Part shown: positions 17,842 to 26,434 of the stretch, piece after piece
Numbering within the stretch: the first letter of the stretch is position 1
Layout: each line of letters starts with the position of its first letter
Origin: Halovivax cerinus
GTDB taxonomy: Archaea > Halobacteriota > Halobacteria > Halobacteriales > Natrialbaceae
Assembly: GCF_024498195.1 (NCBI RefSeq)
Contig: NZ_CP101824.1
Span: 124,001-188,000 of the forward strand
DNA: 64,000 nt
Reading direction: 5' to 3'
Position numbers and translations under genes: made by a program
Notes under the pieces: generated by a model
Seen by the model: only the letters and a program-made list of their open reading frames with translations
The model's database searches: none
Told to the model about the DNA's origin: nothing

Positions 17842-18468
17842 TCATTCGATCTCGTCGCTCGTCGCGCCATCGGGGTCCTCCGTCCGCGAGAGGCGGAGGT
17901 CGCGGTCGCTGACGCGCTCGAACGGAGTCCGGACCGTCGAGTCGATCAGGATCGGGCCGACGCGGTAGGTCGCACACGGCTGTTTCGGGACGTCCGTGAA
18001 CGACCCCCAGAGGTCGAGTACGTCGATCTCGTCCAGGTCGCCGTGCGTGATCGTGAGTTGCCCGTCGCCAACCGACGGCGGGACGTTCTCGGGTTCGATG
18101 ACGCTGTTGTCGTAGAGCGCCTGCATCGCCGTCCCCAGGATCAGCTGCTGGTCGAGGACGCTGTTGACCGCCTCTTCGAGCGTCGTGTCCGGAAACACCG
18201 TGAGCAGGTAGTGAGCTTCGAGCCGAAGCGGCGGCCGGGTCTTGTGGCCGTCGTCGATCTCCGGCGACTCGCTCGCCCGGCCGGTGTCCGTCGAGACCGA
18301 GTGCAGGTAGAGGCCGACGCGGACGTTCGAATCGTCGTCCATCGCCGCAGGCGACAGCGGCTTCACCTGGTGCTCTTCGACGAGCGGCTCGTCCCCGCCA
18401 GTGAGCCTGGCCTGCAGCACGTCGAGCAGGAGCGTCGTGAGGTCGCGAAAGGCCGACGGCGACCCCAT
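17842..18468 (-). CDS. DUF4255 / Pvc16-like eCIS tail-terminator protein
   Basis: 208 residues from ATG 18468 (MGSPSAFRDLTTLLLDVLQARL), close to the usual length. An ORF extension to 18609 exists but has no family character. The DUF4255 (Pvc16_N) signature is seen: VRVGLYLHSVSTD, RPPLRLEAHYLLTVF, then ILGTAMQALYDN and LDLWGSF...QPCATYRVGPILIDS. In contractile injection systems this protein caps the tail tube and sheath. No sheath, tube, baseplate or ATPase genes are nearby; only the broken DUF4157 gene follows 251 bases downstream. The gene looks intact but may be a relic. Confidence 0.8.
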   Translation of the reverse strand: MGSPSAFRDLTTLLLDVLQARLTGGDEPLVEEHQVKPLSPAAMDDDSNVRVGLYLHSVSTDTGRASESPEIDDGHKTRPPLRLEAHYLLTVFPDTTLEEAVNSVLDQQLILGTAMQALYDNSVIEPENVPPSVGDGQLTITHGDLDEIDVLDLWGSFTDVPKQPCATYRVGPILIDSTVRTPFERVSDRDLRLSRTEDPDGATSDEIE

Positions 18469-18801
18469 CAGACACGCACCCCGGTACTCGCCGCCGGCGC
18501 GGACGGCGGTTCGTCCCGACAAGTCGCCCGCAACCCCGCTGGCTTCGATCTCATACGTCGGAGTGGACACCCAATCTACAATTACGTTTGGGTGTGGAAC
18601 CAACGCCACCTAGACCCGCTCAAAAGCCGAGCGACGGCCGGGATCGGCCGAGGGCCGATGATCGACGGGGACCCCCACGATCGACGGTCGGCAACGGTGG
18701 CTGGCCGAGACCGCGACTAAAGCGATTTTCAGTACAGCCGCCAACAAAAGTGTTTTTCAGAAATCATTTATGGCCGGTGCCGACCGATTCTCGACCGAGT
18801 G
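18469..18801. other. Intergenic region
   Basis: A 333-base gap between divergent genes. It contains an AT-richer stretch at 18720-18772 (aaaagtgtttttcag and catttatgg), which fits a promoter for the small membrane protein. The part next to the DUF4255 gene is open in its frame to 18609 but does not look like family sequence. Confidence 0.45.
18763..18771 (+). promoter_or_regulatory. TATA-like box of the small membrane protein gene
   Basis: CATTTATGG lies 31-39 bases before ATG 18802, at the spacing seen for other leaderless genes in the window. It supports the short downstream frame being a real gene. Confidence 0.5.
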
Positions 18802-19032
18802 ATGAACCGAATTGTCGCGGTCGACGACACGGTATCGACGCACAGAACGATCGGCCAAACGGCGGTCGTCGCGCTGGTGACGAGTCTCACATTCGTCGGT
18901 GGGTCGGTCGCCGCCGTACCCACGTGGTCGGTGACGAGCGGCGTTCCCGTCGTCGGGTACGTGATATCGCTCGCAGCCACCATCGCCGTCGTGGTCGGTC
19001 TCCCGGCCTGGGCCGATCGAATCGCGCGATAG
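18802..19032 (+). CDS. Small two-helix membrane protein, unknown function
   Basis: 76 residues from ATG 18802 (a GTG directly upstream at 18799 is an alternative). Two hydrophobic segments are clear: IGQTAVVALVTSLTFVGGSV and VVGYVISLAATIAVVVGL, followed by a short positively charged end (DRIAR). No family is recognised. The promoter box, hydrophobic pattern and G/C-biased third positions support it as real. It stands alone between the eCIS relic and the DUF5787 gene. Confidence 0.6.
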   Translation: MNRIVAVDDTVSTHRTIGQTAVVALVTSLTFVGGSVAAVPTWSVTSGVPVVGYVISLAATIAVVVGLPAWADRIAR

Positions 19033-19190
19033 TGCCTCGACGCAGTGTCGAGATTGTAGCGTCACGTCGACCGTCACCGTCGCGGCGACCGTCACTGTCA
19101 CGTCAGCCGTCACCGTCGCGGCGACGAGTCGGCGAACCGCCGACCGACCGAACCAGCGTCTTTTTCGTCGCGAGGGCCGTTTCCCCATCC

Positions 19191-20219
19191 GTGCGCGAGT
19201 TCGCCTTCGAACTCGAACTGTGTGCAACCCTCGAAGAGCGTCGTGACGGCATCGTGGCCCGGCAGCTGGGCGCGAGCGTCGCGAATCCCGGCGGGCGCAT
19301 CGTCGACGTGGTCTGTGTGGAACCGGGACCCCAGTTCGACCGACGAACCGCGCTCACGCCCGAGACGGTTCCCGATAGTCTCCTCGACGCCGACCTCGGC
19401 CCTGGCCGGTGGACACCGGTGCGAGCGGCGTTCGACTGCCATCCCGACCGGGCCGAGGCGGCCGTCGAACGCGGCATCGAAATCGGCTTTCTCGAGCGGA
19501 CGCGCACCCGTGGCCGCGACTGTATCCGACAAGGTACCCGCTATCCGTCCGACTGGGCGGGTCGGATCGTCGGTATCGAGAACAAGCCCGATCTCGGAAC
19601 GCCGGGCGACCTCGAACGCCAGCTACGGACGGACGTCTCGCTCGCACTCGTCGACGAGATCGTCCTCGCGACGGAGAGTTACGTCACCGGCGCCCACCGC
19701 AACCGGCTCCCGGACGCGGTCGGCATCTGGCGTGTCCACCGCGACGACACACTCTCGGTACCCCCCGAGATCGAGGTGGTCCGCGAGGCGAGGCCGCTCC
19801 CGGTCGACGAACCTGGCATCGAGCCGCTCGCAACTCACCCGGGACGAACGGAGGTCGCGATCGTCTCCGCAGACGAGAAGGCAGCAGCCCGGAGACGGAT
19901 CGCGGAACGGGCCTACGGCAAGGGCTGGCGAACGTACGACTTCCCTGCGTGTGCGAGGTGCGAGCCAACGGGCGTCCACGGCGTCACCGGAGAGAGCGTG
20001 ACCGACAGGACGGACGAAGCCGCAACCCTGCCCCACTGTCCCTGGAAGGGGCGAATCGTCGACGCCGCCTCGGAGTGTGACCAGTCCTGTCCCGGGCACG
20101 AGCCGGCCGAACCATCGACCGTCGATCTGGCGACAGAGCGCGACGCGCGAACGCCGTGGACGGCCGATCCGGAGACGACGACACGACGGCAGGTCGGCCT
20201 CGACCGCTTCGGTGACTGA
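19191..20219 (+). CDS. Conserved haloarchaeal protein (DUF5787-like)
   Basis: 342 residues from GTG 19191, chosen because the conserved N-terminus VREFAFELELCATLEER begins there; the upstream frame is arginine-rich and reads through repeats. Recognisable blocks are GGRIVDVVCVEPGPQFD, YPSDWAGRIVGIENKPDLG and LALVDEIVLATESYVT. The C-terminal part has CARCEP and HCPWKG/CDQSCPG cysteines. The central IENKPDL block recalls restriction-endonuclease-like folds, but that is only an impression. The function is unknown. A T-rich run (gtctttttcgtcg) precedes the start. Confidence 0.78.
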   Translation: MREFAFELELCATLEERRDGIVARQLGASVANPGGRIVDVVCVEPGPQFDRRTALTPETVPDSLLDADLGPGRWTPVRAAFDCHPDRAEAAVERGIEIGFLERTRTRGRDCIRQGTRYPSDWAGRIVGIENKPDLGTPGDLERQLRTDVSLALVDEIVLATESYVTGAHRNRLPDAVGIWRVHRDDTLSVPPEIEVVREARPLPVDEPGIEPLATHPGRTEVAIVSADEKAAARRRIAERAYGKGWRTYDFPACARCEPTGVHGVTGESVTDRTDEAATLPHCPWKGRIVDAASECDQSCPGHEPAEPSTVDLATERDARTPWTADPETTTRRQVGLDRFGD

Positions 20220-20276
20220 CGAACGACGGCGTCGCTCCGACGCGAACGCCGCGATCAGGATAGCCGACCGGCGTCC

Positions 20277-21101
20277 TCACAGATCGTAGACTTCGCCGTC
20301 GACGGCGAGCGGGTCCTCGAACGCATCCTCTACGGGGTAGAAGTGTGCGAGATGGACGAGGCGAGTTTCCCCCGCGCCGAGCGCGTCGGCCAGCGCGAGT
20401 GCGCCTTCGCGGGTCATGTGCTTGGTCCCGAACGTCCGGGGTGTTCCGTCAGGAGCCTCGTGACGGCCGCCGAGTGGATGGTACTCACAGAGCGAGGCGG
20501 GGACGATAGCGTCGGCCAGAAAGAGGTCCGGGTCGGCCATGACAGCCCGGGATCGATCGGGGACGGCGTAGGAGGTATCGCCCGAGACGGTCAGTTTCGC
20601 ACCCGTTTCTGGGTCCTCGACGACCACCCCGTAACAGACCAGCGGCGGGTGGTCGACGGGAACGAGCGTGACCTCGAAGCCGCAGGTTTCGAACGGCTCG
20701 TACGGCGTCCGGGCGTCGGGCGTAATGGCGTCGAGGTAGTGGTAGTCCGCGGCGACCGTCTCGGCGACGCTCTGCCCGGTCTCGGGATCGGTCTCGTCGG
20801 CCGCGAAGACTGGGACGTCGTCCAGCAGCCGGAAGACGTTGCCCAGCCCGTCGAGGTGGTCGAAGTGAATGTGCGTGATTACGATCGCGTCCGGAAGCGA
20901 GACGTCCTCGCGGAGGAACTGGTACCGGAAGTCTGGGCTGGCGTCGATCAGGATCGCCTCGCCGGTGCGCTCGTTTTCGACGTGGACGGAAAATCGGGTC
21001 CGCTCGACGTCGCGCTCGCGAGCGGCGTCGCAGGTGTCGCAGTCGCAATCGACGGTCGGCGTCCCGGTCGTATCGCCGGTTCCGAGCAACGTCACCCGCA
21101 C
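20277..21101 (-). CDS. MBL-fold metallohydrolase, PhnP-like
   Basis: 274 residues with a GTG start at 21101 giving VRVTLLGTGDTTGTPTVDC. The N-terminal cysteines CDCDTC are the structural zinc site typical of PhnP. The metal site THIHFDHLDG is at residues 76-85, with further ligands in VSGDTSY and a late HLAHFYP. PhnP-type enzymes are cyclic phosphodiesterases, for example on phosphoribosyl 1,2-cyclic phosphate or cyclic nucleotides. No phosphonate genes are nearby, so the substrate is open. It is cytoplasmic and converges with the DUF5787 gene. Confidence 0.85.
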   Translation of the reverse strand: MRVTLLGTGDTTGTPTVDCDCDTCDAARERDVERTRFSVHVENERTGEAILIDASPDFRYQFLREDVSLPDAIVITHIHFDHLDGLGNVFRLLDDVPVFAADETDPETGQSVAETVAADYHYLDAITPDARTPYEPFETCGFEVTLVPVDHPPLVCYGVVVEDPETGAKLTVSGDTSYAVPDRSRAVMADPDLFLADAIVPASLCEYHPLGGRHEAPDGTPRTFGTKHMTREGALALADALGAGETRLVHLAHFYPVEDAFEDPLAVDGEVYDL

Positions 21102-21389
21102 GTCAGCATCCCCTCCGGCGGCGGTGGTGCAGGATGCCGGCGTCGCGATGACCGTCTCGCGCTCGTGCCGGTGGGGATCCCGTCATTACCTCGCCGTTCG
21201 AAGCCGCGATATAAGGGTGTTTCTCGACGGGAACGGCATCACCATACCCGACCGATCGAACGTCACCGGTGACCTGCTCACCACGAGGTGATACCGCCCA
21301 CCTGACCGGTTTCACGTCGATTGGGACGGAGTCTCCGTGGGACGTGACGAGGACGCCGGGTGTACGATCACTCCGATCGATCCGACGAG

Positions 21390-21884
21390 TTATCCGTCCG
21401 AACAGTACTCGCTCGAGAAGTCGTCAGGACTCGTCACCGCCTGGAGGTGACTCTCGAACCACCGGTCCGCGTCGGGATCGACCGGTTGCCCCGGGTGCCA
21501 GTCGCTCTCGAGATCGGCGTCGATGTACGCACAGCCGTTCCACGAGAAGTCGTCTGCGGGAAACTGTCGCTCGTACGTCGCGTCACCGGTCGCCGCCGCG
21601 AGGTCGATCCGGTACCGGGCCGGTTCCACCGACCACGCGGGCTCGAACGAGGCCACCGATCCCGGTTCCCCAAGCGGTGCGAGCGACAGGTTCTCGGCGA
21701 GAACAGATTCACCGTCGCGGAACAGTTCCAGGCGAATGTCGGACCCGTCGTGCGTCCAGTTGTGGACGCGAACGCCGGTCACGGCGACCGAGGGCCGGTC
21801 GAGAACGCGACCGACGCACCCGCCGGTACTGGCGGCCGTGAGTACGCCGAGAACCGTTCGTCTGGAAAGCGGAGCGCGTCCCAT
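21390..21884 (-). CDS. Small Tat lipoprotein, unknown function
   Basis: 164 residues from ATG 21884, which places the signal at the very N-terminus: LSRRTVLGVLTAAS followed by the lipobox STGGC. The mature part begins VGRVLDRPSVAVTGVRVHNW and looks like a small beta-sandwich (strands LEL, SVAS, RYRIDLAA) ending with C residues (NGCAYID, SSEYC). It is expected on the outer face of the membrane. No family is recognised beyond the haloarchaeal exported lipoproteins. Confidence 0.75.
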   Translation of the reverse strand: MGRAPLSRRTVLGVLTAASTGGCVGRVLDRPSVAVTGVRVHNWTHDGSDIRLELFRDGESVLAENLSLAPLGEPGSVASFEPAWSVEPARYRIDLAAATGDATYERQFPADDFSWNGCAYIDADLESDWHPGQPVDPDADRWFESHLQAVTSPDDFSSEYCSDG

Positions 21885-21994
21885 CGACCGGAACACGCCT
21901 GCGGAGGCACAATTACGTTTCGGCATTCCGTCACGAGAGGGGCCGGTTCGGTCGGATCGAACAGCCGAATCCCCCGCGCCTTCGCCACGGCCCG

Positions 21995-23422
21995 TCAGTG
22001 GTCGTGTGCGTGGTCGTGGCCACCGCCATCGCTCGCCGCGCCACTGCCACCCGACGCACCGCTGATGTCACCGCCCGCGACGAGGGCGTCGTGGTCGCCC
22101 TCGATCATATCCATGTTCTTCAGGTTGTCCCGTTCCTCGAAGCCCTCGACCGCGTCCTCCAGGTCGTCCTGGGTCAGCGTCGTCCTGTTCTCGGTGAGCG
22201 CCTCGAGGACGGCCTCGCGCATCACCATTCGGAGGTCGCTCCCTGTCAGGCCCTCGGTGATCTCCGCGATGGCCTGCGGGTCGAACTCCTCGATGTCCAT
22301 CGTGCGTGTGATCACCCGCAGGATGTCGCTTCGCATCCGGGTGTCGGGCTTTGGGAAGTTGACGATCTCGTCGAAGCGGCGCCAGGCGGCTGCGTCGAGC
22401 TGGTCCGGGTGGTTCGTCGCGCCGATGAGCAGGACGTCGTCCTGGATGAGCGAGACGTCGTCGATACTCTTCAGGAGGGTGTTGACCGCCCGCTTGAGCG
22501 CGGCGTGTTCGTCACTGCGGCGGGTCTTGGCGACGAAGTCGAACTCGTCGATGAAGAGGATACACGGCGAGAGTCGTTTGGCCACCTCGAAGGTCTTGTC
22601 GACGTTCTTCGCCGTCTCACCCAGGTACTGTGAGGTGATCATCGACAGTTTCACCTCGACGAACGGCAGGTCCATGTCACGTGCGAGTGCCCGTGCGGTC
22701 GAGGTTTTCCCCGTCCCCGGCGGCCCGACGAACAGGAGTTTGCCGATCTCGCGCAACCCGATGTCGGCGAGGTAGTCGCGGTGCTCGATCGCCTTCGCGA
22801 TCTTGTTGATCTCGGCCTCCTGGTCGGCGGTGAGGACGAGGTCGTCGAGCGTGATATCGACCTCTTCCGGCGCGCGGACGTCGACCAGATCGAGCATCTC
22901 TTCGTCCTCCTCGCCGTCGAAGTACTCCGCGAGCAGGCCGTCGATCCAGACCCGATCGGCCTGGATCGGTCGGTTCCGTTCCCGGGCCGTCTCGTAGTCG
23001 GCGTCTACACCCTCCGCATCCGCGAAGGCCTTCGCGAGGACCGGATTGTCGAGAAGGCGGTCGTCGTCGACGCGATCGAGGTACCACTGCTCCGCCATCT
23101 CGCGGTCGGTGAGCGAGATCGTTCCGGAGAAGTCGTCACGATCGGTGAACAGCAGCTCCGAGATCGTCTCCCAGGGCTGGGTTACGCCGGTCGCCTCGCG
23201 AGCGGTCGTGTTCGTCGTCGAGAGCGGCCGCTCGATTCCACCGTTGGTCACGCCGCGCCGATCCGGCTCGGTCCCGTCGTCACCGTCGTCGGACCCGCTC
23301 GGAACGGTCCAGAACACCCGCCGATACGCCGGCGGTACGTCGTTCTCGTCGAGCGACCGATCGTCCGTATACTCGTTCGCCGTGAGGAGAAACTCCACGA
23401 CGTCGACTGCCCCGTCAACCAT
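21995..23422 (-). CDS. AAA-family ATPase with His-rich C-terminus
   Basis: 475 residues from ATG 23422. The N-terminal 190 residues are a family-specific acidic domain. The AAA module has Walker A GPPGTGKTS (about 233-241), Walker B ILFIDEFDF (about 288-296), the sensor GATNHPDQLD and arginine-finger region AAWRRFDEIVNFPKPD, closest to FtsH/PAN-like AAA proteins. The protein ends in Gly/Ser-rich sequence and HDHAHDH, which may bind metal. There is no membrane segment or protease domain. It probably remodels proteins in the cytoplasm. It is 3.5 kb from the eCIS relic, but I do not consider it an eCIS ATPase. Confidence 0.88.
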   Translation of the reverse strand: MVDGAVDVVEFLLTANEYTDDRSLDENDVPPAYRRVFWTVPSGSDDGDDGTEPDRRGVTNGGIERPLSTTNTTAREATGVTQPWETISELLFTDRDDFSGTISLTDREMAEQWYLDRVDDDRLLDNPVLAKAFADAEGVDADYETARERNRPIQADRVWIDGLLAEYFDGEEDEEMLDLVDVRAPEEVDITLDDLVLTADQEAEINKIAKAIEHRDYLADIGLREIGKLLFVGPPGTGKTSTARALARDMDLPFVEVKLSMITSQYLGETAKNVDKTFEVAKRLSPCILFIDEFDFVAKTRRSDEHAALKRAVNTLLKSIDDVSLIQDDVLLIGATNHPDQLDAAAWRRFDEIVNFPKPDTRMRSDILRVITRTMDIEEFDPQAIAEITEGLTGSDLRMVMREAVLEALTENRTTLTQDDLEDAVEGFEERDNLKNMDMIEGDHDALVAGGDISGASGGSGAASDGGGHDHAHDH

Positions 23423-23632
23423 TCTCCGGAACTTCACCCCTGACGGCCTTAACGGCGTCGTCTCCGAGACGGGGTGGACGGAGACGACCGATACGAGAAC
23501 CGACCGGTCCGTCTCGGAGACGACATCGCCCGTCGAGGACGAATAGCGTGTTCGATCGTCTCCAGTTCCGATCGATCGGCGCTCACGCTCACGGGGTGAA
23601 AATTCGAATAACGATCGGTCCGACGCGGTCGG

Positions 23633-24121
23633 TTACTCGACGACGATAGAGCCTTCCATGCCCGAGTGGGGCCGGCAGCGGTAGGTCGTGATCTCGCTGG
23701 TCGCCTCGAACTCCAGGACCTGGTCGTCGCCCGGCTCCATCGCGATCTCCGTCGCCAGGTCGTCGACGACCGAGCCGCTGTCGTCGCGCAGTTCCATGTT
23801 GTGGCCCGCGCCGTTGCCCTCGTTCCACCCGATCGTGTACGTCTCACCCTCCGTCAGCACTAGCGTCGGGTTCCGAACGCCCTCGATCGACGACGGCGCG
23901 TTACCCTCCCAGTGCGTCGTCAGACCCGCGAACATGATCTCCGTCCCCGGGTCGATCGTGTACTCGTCTCCGCCGCCACCGCTTCCGTCGCTTCCGCTCC
24001 CCCCTGATCCGCCCGAGCCGTCCTCCGGATCGCTACTCCCACACCCCGCGAGTGTGACGGCCGCGAGTGACGCGCCAGTCGCTTTCAGTACCGTTCGTCG
24101 GTTGGACGTAGAATCGTGCAT
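23633..24121 (-). CDS. Halocyanin-type blue copper lipoprotein
   Basis: 162 residues. The Tat signal NRRTVLKATGASLAAVTLAGC includes a lipobox (Cys 27), followed by a Gly/Ser/Asp linker. The cupredoxin domain has the type 1 copper ligands H107 (GAGHNMEL), C149, H152 and M155 (YRCRPHSGMEG). Halocyanins are membrane-anchored electron carriers facing outside the cell and pass electrons in respiratory chains. No oxidase or complex III genes are adjacent. A TATA box on the minus strand gives a leaderless-type start. Confidence 0.93.
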   Translation of the reverse strand: MHDSTSNRRTVLKATGASLAAVTLAGCGSSDPEDGSGGSGGSGSDGSGGGGDEYTIDPGTEIMFAGLTTHWEGNAPSSIEGVRNPTLVLTEGETYTIGWNEGNGAGHNMELRDDSGSVVDDLATEIAMEPGDDQVLEFEATSEITTYRCRPHSGMEGSIVVE

Positions 24122-24156
24122 GATCTGTACACCCGACCGTTCGAACGGCTACCCGT

Positions 24157-24163
24157 TCTAAAG
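24157..24163 (-). promoter_or_regulatory. TATA-like box of the halocyanin gene
   Basis: TCTAAAG on the plus strand (CTTTAGA on the coding strand) lies 36-42 bases before the start at 24121, flanked by a CGGGTA/TACCCG imperfect inverted repeat that might bind a regulator. Confidence 0.5.
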
Positions 24164-24341
24164 CGGGTACGATTCCCGTTCCCCGGGACCGGGCCCGAAC
24201 ATATTAGGGTTCGGCCCCGCCCGTTCGATTCGAGGAACGTCCGTCGTCGGCTGTCCGATTGGATGACGGCCGCTATCACCCGCCCGTGTCGGTGACGCGG
24301 ACGGGGCCGCAAGGGGTGAACGGTGGTGGCTCGCGACGTTC

Positions 24342-26168
24342 TCACTCCTCTGTGCTCGTCCCAGCCGACACCGGTTCCGGGTCGTCGATCGCGTCCGCCG
24401 GCGTTCCGGACGGTCCGCCCGGGTCGTCGATGTACTTCTCTCGCCAAGTTCCGCGACTGAACCACGCGACGCCGACGATCGCGCCCACGACGTTCCCCAA
24501 CGCCATGCCGATCCAGAGACCACGCGCGCCGAGACCGAGCGCCCCGACGGTGATGCCGACGAGAGGGAGCGTCACCGTCCAGGAGAACGCGAGCACGAGG
24601 ACGCTCACGACGCGTCCCACCCAGAGGGTGACCATCGAGATGACCATCGCCGTCTTCGTGTTCCCCGCGCCGCGGAACCCGCCGAGGATCACCTGCGAGA
24701 CGCCGATGAAGGCGAACTCGACGGTCCGTGTGCGGACGTACTCGACGCCGTATCCCTCGGCGATGGCGGCGTTCTCCACGTCGGGGCCGATGAAGACCGA
24801 GACGATCGGTTCCGTAAACGCGAGCGCGAGCACGGCGACGACGAGCATCACGCCGGCCCCTGTCGAGGCGGCGAGCCGAACGGCGCGGGCGGCACGATCT
24901 GGGCGGTCGGCACCCAGATTCTGCCCCACCATCGTGTCGATCGCGCGTCCGAGTCCCATCGCAGGGAGGAAGACGAGCGAGATGAGCCGGTTTCCGAGTC
25001 CGAAGGCGGTGACGACCGGCGGCGAAAACGTGACGACCATCGCCGTCAGGGTGATCATCGCCAGTGCCGACATCGACTGCTCGACCATGCTCGGCGTGCC
25101 GAGGCGAACGATGTCCTCGACGACGGCCAGGTCGGGGACGAGGTGCCCCACGTCGATCGTCGGCCCGCGCGACGTCGCGAAGAGGACGTAGATCCCGATC
25201 GCGGTCGCGACGGCACGGGCACCGACGGTCGCGGCGGCCGCCCCTTCGATTCCCATCCCCGAAAATCCGGTCAGCCCGTACAACGACGTCTCGAGGGCCA
25301 CGAAGTCGATCGCACCGATACCCGGGAGCCCGTTCAACATCCCGAACAGCGGGTTGTCCGCGAACCCGAAGATCAAGAACGGATCGGCGACGACGTTGAC
25401 GACGACCGAGACCACCATCACCAGCATCGGCGTCCGCGTGTCGCCGTACCCGCGCATGAGCGCGGAGAAGACGAAGAACCCGCCGATGAGCGGCATCCCG
25501 AGGAAGAACACCTCCATGTAGTCGGCGGCGAGCGGAATCACCCGCGCCGCCGTCTCCGGGTCGCTCGGCAAGATCGACAGCGCCGGTCTGGTGTAGAAGT
25601 AGCCGACGACGGCGATCAGGACCGAGATGATGCCGACGAACGAGAGCGTCTGGCCGGCGACGAGTCCCGACGATCGTTCGCCCCTGGCGCCAGTGTACTG
25701 GGCGACCAGGATCGCCCCGGCGGTCGTAAAGCCGCCGGCGATGGCGATCAACAGAAAGATCAACGGGAACGCGAGGCTGATCGCGCCGACGGACTCGGTG
25801 GAGAGACGACCCAGCCAGATCGTATCCACCACGTTGTAGGTGACCTGCAACAACTGGATGACGACGATCGGCCACGCCAGCTGGAACAGCGGTCTGATGA
25901 GGCTCCCCTCGGTGATCGAACTGGACGCCGACGGTCCAGGTCCGCCGTCGGTCGCGCTGCCGTCCGCGTCGGGAACGGCTGGGTCACCGTCGCCGACGGG
26001 GTCGGTTCGGCCGGCGTCGGCCCCACCATCGTCGGCAGAGTCGGTTCGGCCGGCGTCGGCCCCACCATCGTCGGCAGAGTCGGTCCGGTCGGCGTCGACC
26101 CCACCATCGTCGGACGCGGCGCTCTCGCCGGGAGCGTCCGTCGGGTCGGAGTCGGCTGGATCGGTCAT
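24342..26168 (-). CDS. MATE family efflux transporter with repeat-bearing N-terminus
   Basis: 608 residues. The last 520 form a MATE transporter with twelve hydrophobic segments; YNVVDTIWLGRLS and the second-half PAMGLGRAIDTMVGQNLGA are typical of the family. It exports drugs or metabolites using a Na+ or H+ gradient. The N-terminal 90 residues are acidic and disordered and contain a 13-residue unit (like DDGGADAGRTDSA) repeated three times, encoded by a 39-bp tandem repeat. Homologs normally begin near the ITEGSLIRPLFQLAWP segment, so the extension looks lineage-specific. Confidence 0.9.
   Translation of the reverse strand: MTDPADSDPTDAPGESAASDDGGVDADRTDSADDGGADAGRTDSADDGGADAGRTDPVGDGDPAVPDADGSATDGGPGPSASSSITEGSLIRPLFQLAWPIVVIQLLQVTYNVVDTIWLGRLSTESVGAISLAFPLIFLLIAIAGGFTTAGAILVAQYTGARGERSSGLVAGQTLSFVGIISVLIAVVGYFYTRPALSILPSDPETAARVIPLAADYMEVFFLGMPLIGGFFVFSALMRGYGDTRTPMLVMVVSVVVNVVADPFLIFGFADNPLFGMLNGLPGIGAIDFVALETSLYGLTGFSGMGIEGAAAATVGARAVATAIGIYVLFATSRGPTIDVGHLVPDLAVVEDIVRLGTPSMVEQSMSALAMITLTAMVVTFSPPVVTAFGLGNRLISLVFLPAMGLGRAIDTMVGQNLGADRPDRAARAVRLAASTGAGVMLVVAVLALAFTEPIVSVFIGPDVENAAIAEGYGVEYVRTRTVEFAFIGVSQVILGGFRGAGNTKTAMVISMVTLWVGRVVSVLVLAFSWTVTLPLVGITVGALGLGARGLWIGMALGNVVGAIVGVAWFSRGTWREKYIDDPGGPSGTPADAIDDPEPVSAGTSTEE
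26001..26117. repeat. 39-bp tandem repeat x3, in frame in the MATE gene
   Basis: Units start at 26001, 26040 and 26079. The first two are identical over 39 bases and the third differs at a few positions. They encode the repeated 13-residue acidic segment at the MATE N-terminus. Because 39 is divisible by three, gain or loss of a unit keeps the frame. Confidence 0.92.
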
Positions 26169-26194
26169 GGTCGAAAGGCGTTCGATCGTCGGCG

Positions 26195-26398
26195 ATGGGA
26201 CGGCGTCGCGGAGGGGCGGTTCGGCGGATCACCACGGAGGGGTCGGTGGAACTCGACTGTGCAGAGTGTGGGGGCGTGACGGCCGTGAACGCGGGGCCGT
26301 CGGCCCGGCATCGTGACGTGCTGGTCGAACTCGGCGGTGAGGCCGGGCTCGAAACGTACCTACTCGTCGGTCGGAGCGCCCGCCCATCAGTATTGTGA
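26195..26398 (+). CDS. Possible small CxxC protein
   Basis: A 67-codon frame from ATG 26195, divergent from the MATE gene. It contains CAECGG and ends SARPSVL. The third positions are G/C-rich, and no better frame covers this 266-base gap. I recognise no family, and the first 18 codons are arginine-rich, so the true start could be later (for example GTG 26246). It may equally be non-coding. Confidence 0.35.
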   Translation: MGRRRGGAVRRITTEGSVELDCAECGGVTAVNAGPSARHRDVLVELGGEAGLETYLLVGRSARPSVL

Positions 26399-26434
26399 TA
26401 CGCGTCCGTCGACCGCCGAACGGATCGGTCACCG

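Noticed and set aside
19060-19130. CGTCACCGTCGCGGCGAC repeat before the DUF5787 gene as a regulatory array
   Set aside because: Only two good copies occur and the variation around them is typical of local GC-rich sequence, so I could not support a defined element.
21995-23422. AAA ATPase as a surviving eCIS ATPase
   Set aside because: It is 3.5 kb from the relic with unrelated genes between. Its FtsH/PAN-like core and own N-terminal domain fit a conserved haloarchaeal ATPase better than the Pvc15 type.
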